DNA from: Phycisphaerae bacterium
GTDB taxonomy: Bacteria > Planctomycetota > Phycisphaerae > Sedimentisphaerales > UBA12454
Assembly (NCBI GenBank): GCA_026386845.1
Contig: JAPLMW010000001.1
Span: 1 to 57,275, forward strand
Direction: 5' to 3'
Length of the DNA: 57,275 bases
A program made the translations under genes and the position numbers. The notes beneath the pieces were generated by a model. That model was not told the origin of the DNA. It searched no databases and worked only from the letters and a program-made list of their open reading frames with translations. Positions 16,709 through 26,317 of the stretch are shown one piece after another. The stretch's first letter is position 1, and the number at the start of each line of letters is the position of its first letter.

Positions 16709-17488
16709 ATGAGAAATAGAAAAAAGGCTTTTACTCTCGTTGAGCTGCTGGTGGTGATATCAATTATTGCACTGCTGTTGGCTGTTTTGATACCGAGCAT
16801 GCAGAAAGCCCGTAATTTGGCAAAAAGGGTAACTTGTTCGGCATATCTAAAGCAGTGCGGCCTCGGACTGATAGCCTACGCTAACAGCGACAGTGGAGGA
16901 AGGATACCTCTTGCAAATGGTTACAAACCCGACTACGTACCAAGAACTACTTATAATGCAATAAAGTCCGCTTCAAATGACTCGCGGATTATGGTCTGTC
17001 CAATGGACACAAGCTTCCGGCGAGTGAAAATTACAGGATTGACAGACCAGACGCTAAACAGGACATATTATATGGAACCATATCCGACATCGTGGGATGA
17101 CGGCAAAGGGATGCTTATAGGATATTTTTACCTGGGAGGCAAAGACCTGAGCAAATGGACCTGGCAGGCCATGGAGCCTGATGCGTACAAATGGACTTCA
17201 CCTCTAAAAATATCAGATGGCGGAGCTACGCAGGTAATGGTTGATATTTCTCACAGGGCGGCTGGCGCCGGAGATGTATATTCCTGGACCGAGGTTGTCC
17301 ATCGACCGAGTGGTTATATATTTTATTATTGGAACGCCGGTGGACGCAAGATAGAACCTGCGGACTTAGGCGCCGAGGGAGTTAATTCGCTTCAGCTTGA
17401 CGGGTCGGTGCGCTGGAAAGGCCTAAAGTCCACACAAAAACATCCTCGGTCATCACCGGGGCCATACAGGTCTTATGGCTGGTGGTAA
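16709..17488 (+). CDS. Prepilin-like protein with N-terminal methylation motif (DUF1559/H-X9-DG type)
   Basis: From the ATG at 16709, chosen because GGAG lies six bases upstream, this 259-residue protein has the type IV/type II secretion prepilin signal KKAFTLVELLVVISIIALLL. A GTG start at 16691 is an alternative. The signal is cleaved before Phe, and the helix carries the conserved Glu5. Planctomycetes encode many such pseudopilins; the C-terminal VNSLQLDGSVRWKG resembles the family's DG motif. Its place in a glycan operon, directly after the dockerin protein, is typical of Phycisphaerae polysaccharide loci. Whether it makes filaments or anchors proteins is unknown. Confidence 0.85.
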   Translation: MRNRKKAFTLVELLVVISIIALLLAVLIPSMQKARNLAKRVTCSAYLKQCGLGLIAYANSDSGGRIPLANGYKPDYVPRTTYNAIKSASNDSRIMVCPMDTSFRRVKITGLTDQTLNRTYYMEPYPTSWDDGKGMLIGYFYLGGKDLSKWTWQAMEPDAYKWTSPLKISDGGATQVMVDISHRAAGAGDVYSWTEVVHRPSGYIFYYWNAGGRKIEPADLGAEGVNSLQLDGSVRWKGLKSTQKHPRSSPGPYRSYGWW

Positions 17489-17556
17489 TCAAAAATTCCT
17501 GACTGGTTCAATACAAAGGCATACCTTAAGATAACAAGAACAATCGGAGCGTATTT

Positions 17557-19704
17557 ATGATTAAACGGATTTTTTTCACTATAATTATTGTAATAGTATC
17601 TCTTAACTGTTCATATTGTTTGTCGGCTGTTCAGGAATCTTGTATGAATGATTCAGGTCTAAAATATCAGTGGGCCCCCGATAATAAGCCGGAAGGAAGA
17701 AATCCTCCGTATCTGGCCGTTTTTGACGGCCATTACGTTTTGAAAACCAATAAATATCTTGAGGCGTACGTTGACCTCGGACAAGGTCCCGACGGGGCCC
17801 TTCGTTTAACCGGACCAATGACCCTGACGACTGTCTTTCAGTTGGCCAAGCAATGGCCGATGAAAGCCGCATTTATATCAAAATGGGGTTTTATGCCGGG
17901 ACAAGCGTCTTATGAGCTGGGTATTACCGCTGGGGGCAAGATTTATTTTCAATTAAGTCCGTCTGGAAAAGCAGATGATTTTTTTGAGTTAGTCGGCAAT
18001 AAAACAATAAAGAAAGAATTGCCTGTGGTTGTTACCGCGGTTTTTGAGCCCGGCAAAAGAGCAGCTATATTTATAAACGGTAAAAAGGCGGCAGAAGCAA
18101 CTAAGGGTATTCCGCAGAGCTGCTATGACGGCACATCGACGGTGAAGCTTTTGCCGAGATTTGAAGGTCTGCTTGCAGGAGTATGGTTTCATAATCGTGC
18201 GATGGCGGATAAGGAAGTTCAAAGCTGGAATAATCAGATTGCAGATTTAATACCTTCCGGGGTGCCTTATGAGAAGTGGAAGGCTGATGAAAAGAGAAAT
18301 ATTATAACTGGTAATCCTCAGGATTATCTCGGTAAAACCGCGGGTGTTAAACCGTTCAAAGAAATAGATATCAGCCGGTATAAAGGCAGTTATGTTTGTC
18401 CCGGCGATTTGGATAATGACGGCAGGATTGATTTTTTGCTGTATAAGAACGGCAGCACATATAATGTGCCCGGGAGGCTTATAGCGGTTGACTTTGACGG
18501 CAAAACATTGTGGGAAAAGGGTGATAAGACGCTGACTGAGCATGAAAGATGCGGCTCTGCGGATGTGGGCAAAAAGGGGACTTCGCCGGCTTTGCGTGGA
18601 ATCGCAGCTGTTTTTGACATCGATCAGGACGGCAAAAACGAAATTATATGTGAACTGTGGGAGCAAAACAAACCGATGTTGTATATTCTGGACGGAGCGA
18701 GCGGCGATGTAAAACATGGAATAGAATCGCCGATAAATATGAGTGTCCGTCAGCCGAAAATATTGGGCAACAGACAGCCGTCACGAAGTCATCCGCTGCT
18801 GCGTATTGCATATCTAAATGGCAAAGACAAACCGCCGTCAATTATTTTGAAATATGAGGCCAGCAATGGATTGCCGTGTCACGCATTTGCGCTCGACGAC
18901 AAACTGAATATTATCTGGCATGTAAAGGGAACAAGTCATTCGATGGGGCATATTCCGACGGTTGCTGACGTTGACAATGACGGTAAGGATGAAATTGTTT
19001 TAGGACATATGCTGGCTGATGATAATGGAAAAGTTCTATGGGACAAAGGCGCTAAGTTTATCTGGCATGCTGATTGTACAGCAGTTGCGCAATTGAAAGA
19101 AGGAGATGAAAAACAAATTCTCATTAGTACCTGCGGAGTCGGACCAATATATTGTCTGGATTTCAGGGGAAATATCTTATGGCGTAAACACCGTGAGGAA
19201 ATTTCTCACGGTCAGGCTGTCTGGGTCGGCAATTTCATAGAGGAACAGCCGGGACTCGAAATAATTGCCTGTGCATCAGGACATTCAGGGCAGTTTGTTA
19301 CACTGCGGGGCGCAGATGGCACAACTCTCGCAGCTTTCTCGCATAAAAAACTTTTACCTTCCTATCCGGATTTTCCAACGGTGGTAAGCTGGAAGAGTAA
19401 AAATATTCAGTCGTTATGGATACCTCAGGACAAGATGCTGGTTGACGGATATGGCAACGTGGCAGCAGAACTGGGCGATTATGACAAATATGTGCAGGAT
19501 AAACTTCATTGCGGAACAAGCTGGAGGCCTGTCGGAGCACAGGCATTTGCATTGGATATTATTGGAGATGAAAGGGATGAGCTTGTTCTATATGAACCTT
19601 ATGCCGGAGAATCTATATTTATTTTTTACAATCCTGATACGAAACCGGAGTTGAAAAAATATGAACAACAGGAAAATGCGTATAACATTCGTTCATATTT
19701 TTAA
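17557..19704 (+). CDS. Secreted LamG plus FG-GAP beta-propeller protein, possibly PL11-like
   Basis: This is a 715-residue exported protein with a signal peptide (about 1-26). Residues 50-225 form a concanavalin/LamG-like domain (FINGKKAAEATKG, AGVWFHNRAMADKEV). The rest, about 270-690, is a beta-propeller with Ca-binding FG-GAP/VCBS repeats: GDLDNDGRIDF, DIDQDGKNEI and DVDNDGKDEI. Propellers of this kind occur in family 11 rhamnogalacturonan lyases and related polysaccharide-binding proteins, but I cannot confirm PL11 active-site residues. It would act outside the cytoplasm on the glycan handled by this operon. GGAG precedes the start. Confidence 0.75.
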   Translation: MIKRIFFTIIIVIVSLNCSYCLSAVQESCMNDSGLKYQWAPDNKPEGRNPPYLAVFDGHYVLKTNKYLEAYVDLGQGPDGALRLTGPMTLTTVFQLAKQWPMKAAFISKWGFMPGQASYELGITAGGKIYFQLSPSGKADDFFELVGNKTIKKELPVVVTAVFEPGKRAAIFINGKKAAEATKGIPQSCYDGTSTVKLLPRFEGLLAGVWFHNRAMADKEVQSWNNQIADLIPSGVPYEKWKADEKRNIITGNPQDYLGKTAGVKPFKEIDISRYKGSYVCPGDLDNDGRIDFLLYKNGSTYNVPGRLIAVDFDGKTLWEKGDKTLTEHERCGSADVGKKGTSPALRGIAAVFDIDQDGKNEIICELWEQNKPMLYILDGASGDVKHGIESPINMSVRQPKILGNRQPSRSHPLLRIAYLNGKDKPPSIILKYEASNGLPCHAFALDDKLNIIWHVKGTSHSMGHIPTVADVDNDGKDEIVLGHMLADDNGKVLWDKGAKFIWHADCTAVAQLKEGDEKQILISTCGVGPIYCLDFRGNILWRKHREEISHGQAVWVGNFIEEQPGLEIIACASGHSGQFVTLRGADGTTLAAFSHKKLLPSYPDFPTVVSWKSKNIQSLWIPQDKMLVDGYGNVAAELGDYDKYVQDKLHCGTSWRPVGAQAFALDIIGDERDELVLYEPYAGESIFIFYNPDTKPELKKYEQQENAYNIRSYF

Positions 19705-19728
19705 TAGACAAATCAAAGGATGATTTTT

Positions 19729-21498
19729 ATGAAAAACATATTTGTTTTAGGCGCACTCTTGTTAATTTTACAATGCGGTAAAATTTCAGCGGCCAATACA
19801 GACAGTAATTCTGTTAGATTAAGAATTCAGGGGACGAAGTTTTTTGACGGCAATGGAAACAAAATCAAGCTTCACGGCATTTACAGCAGGGAGGAATGGC
19901 TCCAATCGGAACAGGAGGTTATCCATTTTAAGGAATGGGGGATAAATTTTGTAAGATTTCTGCTGGCATTCGACCGTGATTACTGGAAAACGGTGAATAA
20001 CGGCAAAGTCGATTTGAAAAAGAGATGTATTCTGCGGGATGAGAATATCCAAAAGACAAAAACGAAATGCCAGTGGCTCGAAAAACACAAAATATATTTT
20101 ATTATCGAAGTGCCCTGGAAGTGGTATGGAATAGACCAGGAGCTTGAAAAGCCGGAATTGCTGAAAGAGCAGTGCGCCCGGATGTATAAGACACTTGCGG
20201 AGAATTTCGCTGGATTTGAGTATCTGGCGGGATTTTGTATGTTCAGTGAAATTTACATTGTTCCGGAAGATTATAAGCACTATAAAGACATTTGTACGGC
20301 TATTGTGGATGCGGTACACGAAGTTGACCCCGGGCTGATTGTTTCTGCTACCGGCGTAAGAGTCAGCGGCCCGGATAGTCTGGTAGACGAAACCTTAATT
20401 GAACGACCAAATGTTATTTATGATTTTCATTATTATGATATAAAAACATTTGTGGCATACAGGCCGTGGTTTGGTGATATGCGTTATCCGGGCAGGATAC
20501 CGCACGGATATAGCTGCCGTTCATATTATCTCGATAAAGAACTTCACGAAACTTTTATTGCTCCTGCGATATCGTTTTCAAAAAGGTACAATGTGCCTGT
20601 CTGGTGCGGGGAGTTCGGGGCGTTTAATAATGCCCCTGATGGTTCGAGTGACCGCTGGATGAGAGATGTCTGCAGGATTTTCGAGAGGAATGATATTCCC
20701 TGGATAATCTGGACGTGGAAAAAAGATATGAACGATGTGCCTGCATCGTGGAAGGATTTATGGCAGGGAAAACTCGATTATAATGAAGTAACAATAAACC
20801 CGCATGGCGGCAGGTTTACAGATGAACTGCCAGTTCAAATTGATTCATGGGTGCGCGACGGAGAAATATACTATACACTGGATGGAACAGAGCCTGACAA
20901 GCATTCAAAACTATATGAAGGACCTTTCAGTATCAATAAAACAACAACGGTAAAGGCAGTGTTAATCCGTAAGGATATGGGACGATGTCCTGTAGATACG
21001 ACAGTATTTGAATTTGGAGGTTTGAAACCTCCGGTGATGTCAGCAAAAGTGTCAGCAGGCCTGCGATACGCGGTTTATAATACCGCCGGTGAAAAAGTTG
21101 AAGAGCTGAAATACGATAAAGCGGAAAAAATCGGTATAAGTCGTGGTGTCGGAGATATTCATCTGAAAAAATCTGATGGGAAAACAATAGTTTATGACGG
21201 ATTAATTGATATTTCAAAAGCCGGCAGATATTTCTTTTATCCGATATCATACGGGGCATACGAAATTTACATAGATGATACTTTGGTAAACAAACATTTT
21301 GCTGTGAAACTTGACTATGCGAGAACTACACCTGGGATAATTACGCTTGAGGCCGGTCTTCACAGGTTAAAAATAATTTACTCAAAACCAGAGGGGTTAG
21401 AGAACGGATTTGAATTGAAATTGCAACGTGACGCTGTATCAGTTGAGCCTCCGTGCAGGGTCGAAGAGGAAATGCTGTTTCATACGGATAATCCATAA
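19729..21498 (+). CDS. Secreted GH5-like glycoside hydrolase with C-terminal chitobiase-like domain
   Basis: The ATG at 19729 is chosen over one at 19720 because AAAGGA lies eight bases upstream. The 589-residue product has a signal peptide (about 1-21) and a TIM-barrel of the cellulase/GH5 clan (about 30-345). The probable acid/base is Glu174 in FCMFSEI and the nucleophile Glu295 in VWCGEFGAF; FHYYD lies between them. The usual NE pair is FSE here, which is unusual. Residues 355-425 match a chitobiase-type beta-sandwich (YYTLDGTEPDKHSKLYEGPF). The last 150 residues form another beta-domain. A paralogue lacking the C-terminal domains is at 25110. The substrate is probably a beta-linked gluco- or manno-glycan. 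Confidence 0.8.
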   Translation: MKNIFVLGALLLILQCGKISAANTDSNSVRLRIQGTKFFDGNGNKIKLHGIYSREEWLQSEQEVIHFKEWGINFVRFLLAFDRDYWKTVNNGKVDLKKRCILRDENIQKTKTKCQWLEKHKIYFIIEVPWKWYGIDQELEKPELLKEQCARMYKTLAENFAGFEYLAGFCMFSEIYIVPEDYKHYKDICTAIVDAVHEVDPGLIVSATGVRVSGPDSLVDETLIERPNVIYDFHYYDIKTFVAYRPWFGDMRYPGRIPHGYSCRSYYLDKELHETFIAPAISFSKRYNVPVWCGEFGAFNNAPDGSSDRWMRDVCRIFERNDIPWIIWTWKKDMNDVPASWKDLWQGKLDYNEVTINPHGGRFTDELPVQIDSWVRDGEIYYTLDGTEPDKHSKLYEGPFSINKTTTVKAVLIRKDMGRCPVDTTVFEFGGLKPPVMSAKVSAGLRYAVYNTAGEKVEELKYDKAEKIGISRGVGDIHLKKSDGKTIVYDGLIDISKAGRYFFYPISYGAYEIYIDDTLVNKHFAVKLDYARTTPGIITLEAGLHRLKIIYSKPEGLENGFELKLQRDAVSVEPPCRVEEEMLFHTDNP

Positions 21499-21537
21499 AT
21501 TATGAAAATCCCGCGGTTTTAATTTCAAGGAATAGTT

Positions 21538-22803
21538 ATGACGGAAACGAATGCAAACAGAGTATCGCAGTGGCAAGCTGCCATGAAAGACCCGTTTCGG
21601 GACAGATTACTTCCTGCGGGTGCTGATTTTCCGATGCAGGTAGAACAATGCGCGGAGCCTGTTCGTGATGAGCCAGCATTTGACCCTGATATGATTGATA
21701 AAATATCTGCAAAAATAATCCTGCCTTTGGATATGATTTTTCCGCATCCTATGCTTGAGCGTATAGTTCGAGTCGGATTGGCGCATATAAATGCGACATT
21801 TAAGGGTAATCATCCGAAATACGGAGCAGGAATTTACTCTCACGATTGCCACGATAGTTTTCCACCAGTGATTGTTTCTGCTGTAGATGCACTTACATTG
21901 TGGGGAATGATATCGAGAGCTGAGGAACTTTTTGAATATTGGCTGAATACGTTTGTCCGTCCGGATGGAACTATAAATTATCGGGGAACATCTCTAAGTG
22001 AGTATGGAATGCTTCTGGCTTCGGCATGGAGGATTATAAAACGCGGCGGTAAGACAAGATGGCTCAAAAATAATTGCGGAAAGCTTAATCTTATAACAGA
22101 GTATCTGAAAGAGCTAATAAAAGCTGCTGGTTCAGACCGGTTGCTTTTTGGGGTGCCTGAAGATGACGAAAAAGGGTCGCCCGCCACTTACTTCCACAAC
22201 AACGCCTGGGTCATTCGAGGGCTTGAAGACTGGGCGATTCTCCTCGATGAATATTTAGACCTTTTGCAGGAAGCAGAACAGATACGGCAGGAAACCGGCA
22301 GACTCAGAATACTGCTTATTCAAACATTAAAACAGGTCTGGCCAAAGGACAATTCGGACTGGTGGCTGCGGCCGACAATAGAGAAAGTTGCTCATGAGCC
22401 GGCTGACCGTCCTGTGCGGATAACCGGCTCACGCTTTGGGAGTTATACAAACTATAGATATTGGCCGGAACTTCTATCGAGTAACGTATTACCGAAAGAA
22501 ATGATGAAACGCATTGTAAATGCCCGTCTTAACGGCGGTGGCCAGTTCTGCGGCACAACCAGATTTGAGGACCATCTTGACGATTGGCCGCTGGCGGAGT
22601 GGCTCGAAGGACTCTGGAATCTCGGTTTATATGATGACTTTCAGCTGTGCCTATGGGGCCATATTTATTATCATCAGGCAGAAGGTCATTTGACTGCTTA
22701 TGAGCAGGTAACATTCCCGCCCGGCAGACAATATAAAACAGCAGCTTATTGTTTGCCTTGTCAATTGGTGTCTGTTCGTGCGGCCAGACATCTTGTGCCT
22801 TGA
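21538..22803 (+). CDS. Uncharacterised protein, probable (alpha/alpha)6-barrel glycosidase-like
   Basis: I do not recognise a named family in this 421-residue protein. It lacks a signal peptide. Spaced amphipathic helices with acidic-aromatic turns (SHDCHDSFPP at about 97, YFHNNAWVIRGLEDW at about 219, RFEDHLDDWPLAEWLEGLW at about 341) resemble six-hairpin glycosidases such as debranching-enzyme or unsaturated-glycan hydrolase folds. The ATG follows AAGGA. Its position between a secreted GH5-like gene and an esterase suggests a role in the same glycan pathway. It could also be an epimerase-like barrel. Confidence 0.6.
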   Translation: MTETNANRVSQWQAAMKDPFRDRLLPAGADFPMQVEQCAEPVRDEPAFDPDMIDKISAKIILPLDMIFPHPMLERIVRVGLAHINATFKGNHPKYGAGIYSHDCHDSFPPVIVSAVDALTLWGMISRAEELFEYWLNTFVRPDGTINYRGTSLSEYGMLLASAWRIIKRGGKTRWLKNNCGKLNLITEYLKELIKAAGSDRLLFGVPEDDEKGSPATYFHNNAWVIRGLEDWAILLDEYLDLLQEAEQIRQETGRLRILLIQTLKQVWPKDNSDWWLRPTIEKVAHEPADRPVRITGSRFGSYTNYRYWPELLSSNVLPKEMMKRIVNARLNGGGQFCGTTRFEDHLDDWPLAEWLEGLWNLGLYDDFQLCLWGHIYYHQAEGHLTAYEQVTFPPGRQYKTAAYCLPCQLVSVRAARHLVP

Positions 22804-22854
22804 TTGTTATGTTTGTGAAAAGATAATATAGTTTTATGAATTGATGGGAGAAAT

Positions 22855-24123
22855 ATGAAAAAAATAAATTTGAAGACCTTATTTGTGCTGTTATGTTTAA
22901 TATGCGGCATAGCAAAAAGCGAAACCGGAGCTAATATGAATGACAAAAATTTTAGTATTGATGCGAATGATTATCAGAGTGTTATTTCGTATATGGTATC
23001 TCAATATGTTAAAGAACAGCCTGATGTGAATGTGTCAAACGAAAAATTGATACAGCGATATAAGATATTACGATATCTTACGCAGTTAAATTTGTTTGCA
23101 GACAAAATTGAGAAAAATGCCGATCCCAATTATTCCGGTGTCAAGCCGGATGAGATAAGGAAATTTATCAGTGATACTCTCAAGCAAACGAATCTGGAAC
23201 AGATGTACAAGGGCCGGACTTTGCGATTTACCGCTGATTCGAAAGACGCTGCTATTGCCTGGGAGAAAAATACACGCCAAAAGCTGTTTGAGTTATTAGG
23301 TATATCCGATCTTGTAAAAAGACAGTCGTTACCTTTGAATGAGAAGGAATTATCAACTGAAGACAGGGGGGATTTTATAATCCGCCAGATGGAGATTGAT
23401 GCTACGCCGACTCGGCGAATGATTGTGCTTGTTGGCATACCGAAAAAAGCCTGCAAAAGCTATCCTGCGGTTGTATGCCTGGCCGGACACGGCAGCAAAA
23501 GGGATGGGCCGTACGATTTATCGCCGCAGTCGGTGCAGAGAGGCTTTGGTTCTGTATTGACTTCGGGCGGGGTTATTACGACTGCGCATGGCATAAGTCA
23601 TTCAGTATATGAACAGGGACGCAGTCTCGCAGGGGAACGGGTATGGGATGCGATGCGATGTATTGATTATCTGTATTCGCTGCCTCAGGTTGATAAGACA
23701 AAGATAGGTTGTGCGGGCTTATCAATCGGAGGGGAAATGACGATGTGGCTGGCTGCAATGGATGAAAGATGTAAAGTTGCGGTATCCTGCGGTTTCCTGA
23801 CTTTTATGGACCAGATGGAGCATCATCATTGCCAGTGCTGGCAGCATCCGGGTATGAGAGACCTGGTGGATTGGCCTGACCTTTATTGCCTTATAGCCCC
23901 TCGTTATCTGCAGTGCCAGAACGGCCTTGCGGAGCCTCTAACACAGTTCCATGTGCCTGTTGCCCGTGCAGCAATGGAAGAAATCAAGCCGATTTATGAT
24001 GTATTCGACTGTCCGCAAAATGTTGAATTGTTTGTGCATGACGAAGGTCATGTGATTAATTTGCCGGCATTGGTCAGGTTTTTTGAGAATGCTTTTGGAC
24101 AAAAAATCGCGGATAATTTATAA
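22855..24123 (+). CDS. Secreted alpha/beta-hydrolase, probable carbohydrate esterase
   Basis: This 422-residue protein has a signal peptide (about 1-22), a helical N-terminal part and an alpha/beta-hydrolase domain of the dienelactone/acetyl-xylan-esterase-like type (about 165-415). The nucleophile elbow is CAGLSIGGEM with Ser290, and the catalytic His is likely His399 in HDEGHVI. The oxyanion region is VCLAGHGSK. Such proteins sit in polysaccharide loci and remove acetyl, methyl-ester or other acyl groups. GGGAG lies upstream of the start. Substrate specificity cannot be read from the sequence. Confidence 0.8.
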   Translation: MKKINLKTLFVLLCLICGIAKSETGANMNDKNFSIDANDYQSVISYMVSQYVKEQPDVNVSNEKLIQRYKILRYLTQLNLFADKIEKNADPNYSGVKPDEIRKFISDTLKQTNLEQMYKGRTLRFTADSKDAAIAWEKNTRQKLFELLGISDLVKRQSLPLNEKELSTEDRGDFIIRQMEIDATPTRRMIVLVGIPKKACKSYPAVVCLAGHGSKRDGPYDLSPQSVQRGFGSVLTSGGVITTAHGISHSVYEQGRSLAGERVWDAMRCIDYLYSLPQVDKTKIGCAGLSIGGEMTMWLAAMDERCKVAVSCGFLTFMDQMEHHHCQCWQHPGMRDLVDWPDLYCLIAPRYLQCQNGLAEPLTQFHVPVARAAMEEIKPIYDVFDCPQNVELFVHDEGHVINLPALVRFFENAFGQKIADNL

Positions 24124-24132
24124 AGGATAATA

Positions 24133-25110
24133 ATGAATCCTGAAAGCCCACGAAGATGCAGTAAAGATGAGCTTGGCGAAACTCTCGCTATGCTGGATTC
24201 CATATTTCACAGCACAAGACCGCGAAGAATGGGGAAATATTATCCTTATGCCTATGGTGACGGCAATCTGGATAATATGAGAATAATCAAAATAAATAAA
24301 AAAATTGTATCTCACGCTGCGATATATCAAAGGATAGTTAATACTGCCGATGGTCTATTATTAAAAATAGGCTGTATAGGCGGTGTAGCCACATTGCCTG
24401 ACTATAGGGGGAAAGGTTATGCTACGATAATTTTAAATGATTGTATAAAAAAGATGGAGAAAGAAGATTATGACATCTCTATTCTTTGGACCGGCACCCC
24501 GGAATTTTACAGAAAGCTTGGATGGGAATGGGCAGGAAAAGAATGCTGGTTTAATTTAAATAGCGGCAATGTTTTTCTTCTTCCGGCGTATGATAAAAAA
24601 AGCACGTTGGAAACAAGCATCGATGATTATTCACAAATAAGGGAAATTTACGAAAAGAAACTTTTGCGGTCTGAGCGCAAGCCCGATGATTATCCCCTGT
24701 TATTTAACAGGCAAAGGAAATTATTTTATCAGAGGAATGGTAAAATAACAGCGTATGTTCTTATCAGCGATGAAAACGGTGTTCTTGAGTACGGCGGTGA
24801 GACCTATGCGGTTCTGTCGATTCTGCGGAGACTAATCGAGCAGAAAGATTTTCCGTCGTTGAAGATGTTTATACCGCTGCAGGACGACGGTCTGTCAAAC
24901 TGCCTTGAGAAATTAAATTTCCCCAAAAGTTCATCTTATATGGGTATGATTCGTGTCATAAATCAGGAAAAATTTTTAAAGAAATTCGGAGCAAAAGCGG
25001 TAGAAAGCTGTTCTTCGGACAGGCTAATCAAGTTGTTTTTTGGGCCGGAAAAAGTATCAGATAAATCCGCACCGCTGGTGTTCTATCTCTGGCAAACGGA
25101 GCATATGTGA
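24133..25110 (+). CDS. GNAT-family N-acetyltransferase (Eis-like)
   Basis: This 325-residue cytoplasmic protein has a GNAT acetyl-CoA motif in the first 120 residues: GGVATLPDYRGKGYATIIL with the RGKGYA pyrophosphate loop. FYRKLGWEWAGKECWF follows, as in Eis-type enzymes. The C-terminal half (about 150-325) is a second, diverged lobe, which also fits the multi-domain Eis architecture. The substrate is unknown. It lies 9 nt after the esterase and its stop overlaps the next start, so it is tightly cotranscribed with glycan genes. Acetylation of an amino sugar is one possibility. Confidence 0.8.
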   Translation: MNPESPRRCSKDELGETLAMLDSIFHSTRPRRMGKYYPYAYGDGNLDNMRIIKINKKIVSHAAIYQRIVNTADGLLLKIGCIGGVATLPDYRGKGYATIILNDCIKKMEKEDYDISILWTGTPEFYRKLGWEWAGKECWFNLNSGNVFLLPAYDKKSTLETSIDDYSQIREIYEKKLLRSERKPDDYPLLFNRQRKLFYQRNGKITAYVLISDENGVLEYGGETYAVLSILRRLIEQKDFPSLKMFIPLQDDGLSNCLEKLNFPKSSSYMGMIRVINQEKFLKKFGAKAVESCSSDRLIKLFFGPEKVSDKSAPLVFYLWQTEHM

Positions 25111-26228
25111 TGATGAGACTGCTTTGTGTTTTAACAGGTTTGTTTATCTGCCGGCAGGCATTGGCGGCCGAGCATATAATTATATCGCATCCTTCGGAAC
25201 AGATATCGGTGTCTTTGCCTGACAGCGATATTTCGGTTCGTCTCGCTGTAAACGGACGAAATATTGTTGACGGTAATGGCAATGTAATAAAACTGAGAGG
25301 TATATATACGCGCGCCGAATGGTTAAGTTCCGAGCGGGAAGTTGAAATGTTTAAAAGCTGGGGCATTAATTTTGTTCGTATTTTGCTGACTTTCGACCCA
25401 AACTACTGGCAGACTGTCAACGACGGCAAAAAGGATATAAATAAGAGATGTATTCTGCTTGAAGAAAACCTCCGCCATATGGACCAGAGAGTTGCGTGGC
25501 TTGAAAAAAATAAAATTTATTTTATGATGGAAATACACTGGCGTGCACTTGGTGTGGAGGACAATCTTGCAAAGCCTGATTTATTGAGCAAACAATGTAC
25601 TCAAATGTATGAGATTCTTGCAAAAAGGTATTCCGGGGCGAACTATCTGATGGGCTTTTGCACATTCAGCGAAATACATATATTGCCGTGTCTTTATAAT
25701 GATTATAACAAAATCCGTGAGGCAATAGTTGATGCGGTTCACAAGGTCGATAAACGGTTTATTGTTTCTTTGACTGGCACATGGTGGGGTTCTGTCGGCA
25801 GTCTCAACGATAAAATATATATTGACAAATCGAATACTATTTATGATTTTCATTTTTATTCGCCTCGCAAATTCACGCATTATAGAACGAGTTATGGTAA
25901 TTTGAGGTATCCCGGCAATATGCCTATCGGCTGGTTAAATGGAGCAAAGCTTGTGGATATTAATTATCTTGGGAAAGAACTAAAGCCGGCAATTGATTTT
26001 TCAAAGAAGTGGAATGTACCGGTTTGGTGTGGAGAATTCGGAGCTTTCAATAACGCTCCGGATAATTCCAGTGACCGCTGGATGCGCGATGTTGTGGAAA
26101 TTTTTGAGAAAAATAGCATATCGTGGATTATATGGAGATGGAAACCGGGCTTGCAGAATGTGCCTGATGTCTGGAAAGAGCTTTGGCAGGGTAAAAACGG
26201 CAATGTAGACACAGCAGCTTGGAGGTAG
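25110..26228 (+). CDS. Second GH5-like glycoside hydrolase, single domain
   Basis: This 372-residue paralogue of the 19729 product shares closely related blocks (IYTRAEWLSSEREVEMFKSW, FCTFSEIH with Glu188, VWCGEFGAFNNAPD with Glu309, SSDRWMRDV). It lacks the chitobiase-like and C-terminal domains. A signal peptide is present (LLCVLTGLFICRQALAA). The ATG at 25110 overlaps the previous TGA; a GTG at 25107 is possible. The two copies probably arose by duplication and differ in domain addition, so they may act on different chain lengths or linkages. An 89-nt gap follows before the GH2 gene. Confidence 0.8.
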   Translation: MMRLLCVLTGLFICRQALAAEHIIISHPSEQISVSLPDSDISVRLAVNGRNIVDGNGNVIKLRGIYTRAEWLSSEREVEMFKSWGINFVRILLTFDPNYWQTVNDGKKDINKRCILLEENLRHMDQRVAWLEKNKIYFMMEIHWRALGVEDNLAKPDLLSKQCTQMYEILAKRYSGANYLMGFCTFSEIHILPCLYNDYNKIREAIVDAVHKVDKRFIVSLTGTWWGSVGSLNDKIYIDKSNTIYDFHFYSPRKFTHYRTSYGNLRYPGNMPIGWLNGAKLVDINYLGKELKPAIDFSKKWNVPVWCGEFGAFNNAPDNSSDRWMRDVVEIFEKNSISWIIWRWKPGLQNVPDVWKELWQGKNGNVDTAAWR

Positions 26229-26317
26229 ACCGATGTAAAAAAACTGACTCGTAAATTTGTTGAATAAGTATTGGAAACCAGTTAAGTTAATTATAAAATT
26301 TTTTATTAGGATTTCAA

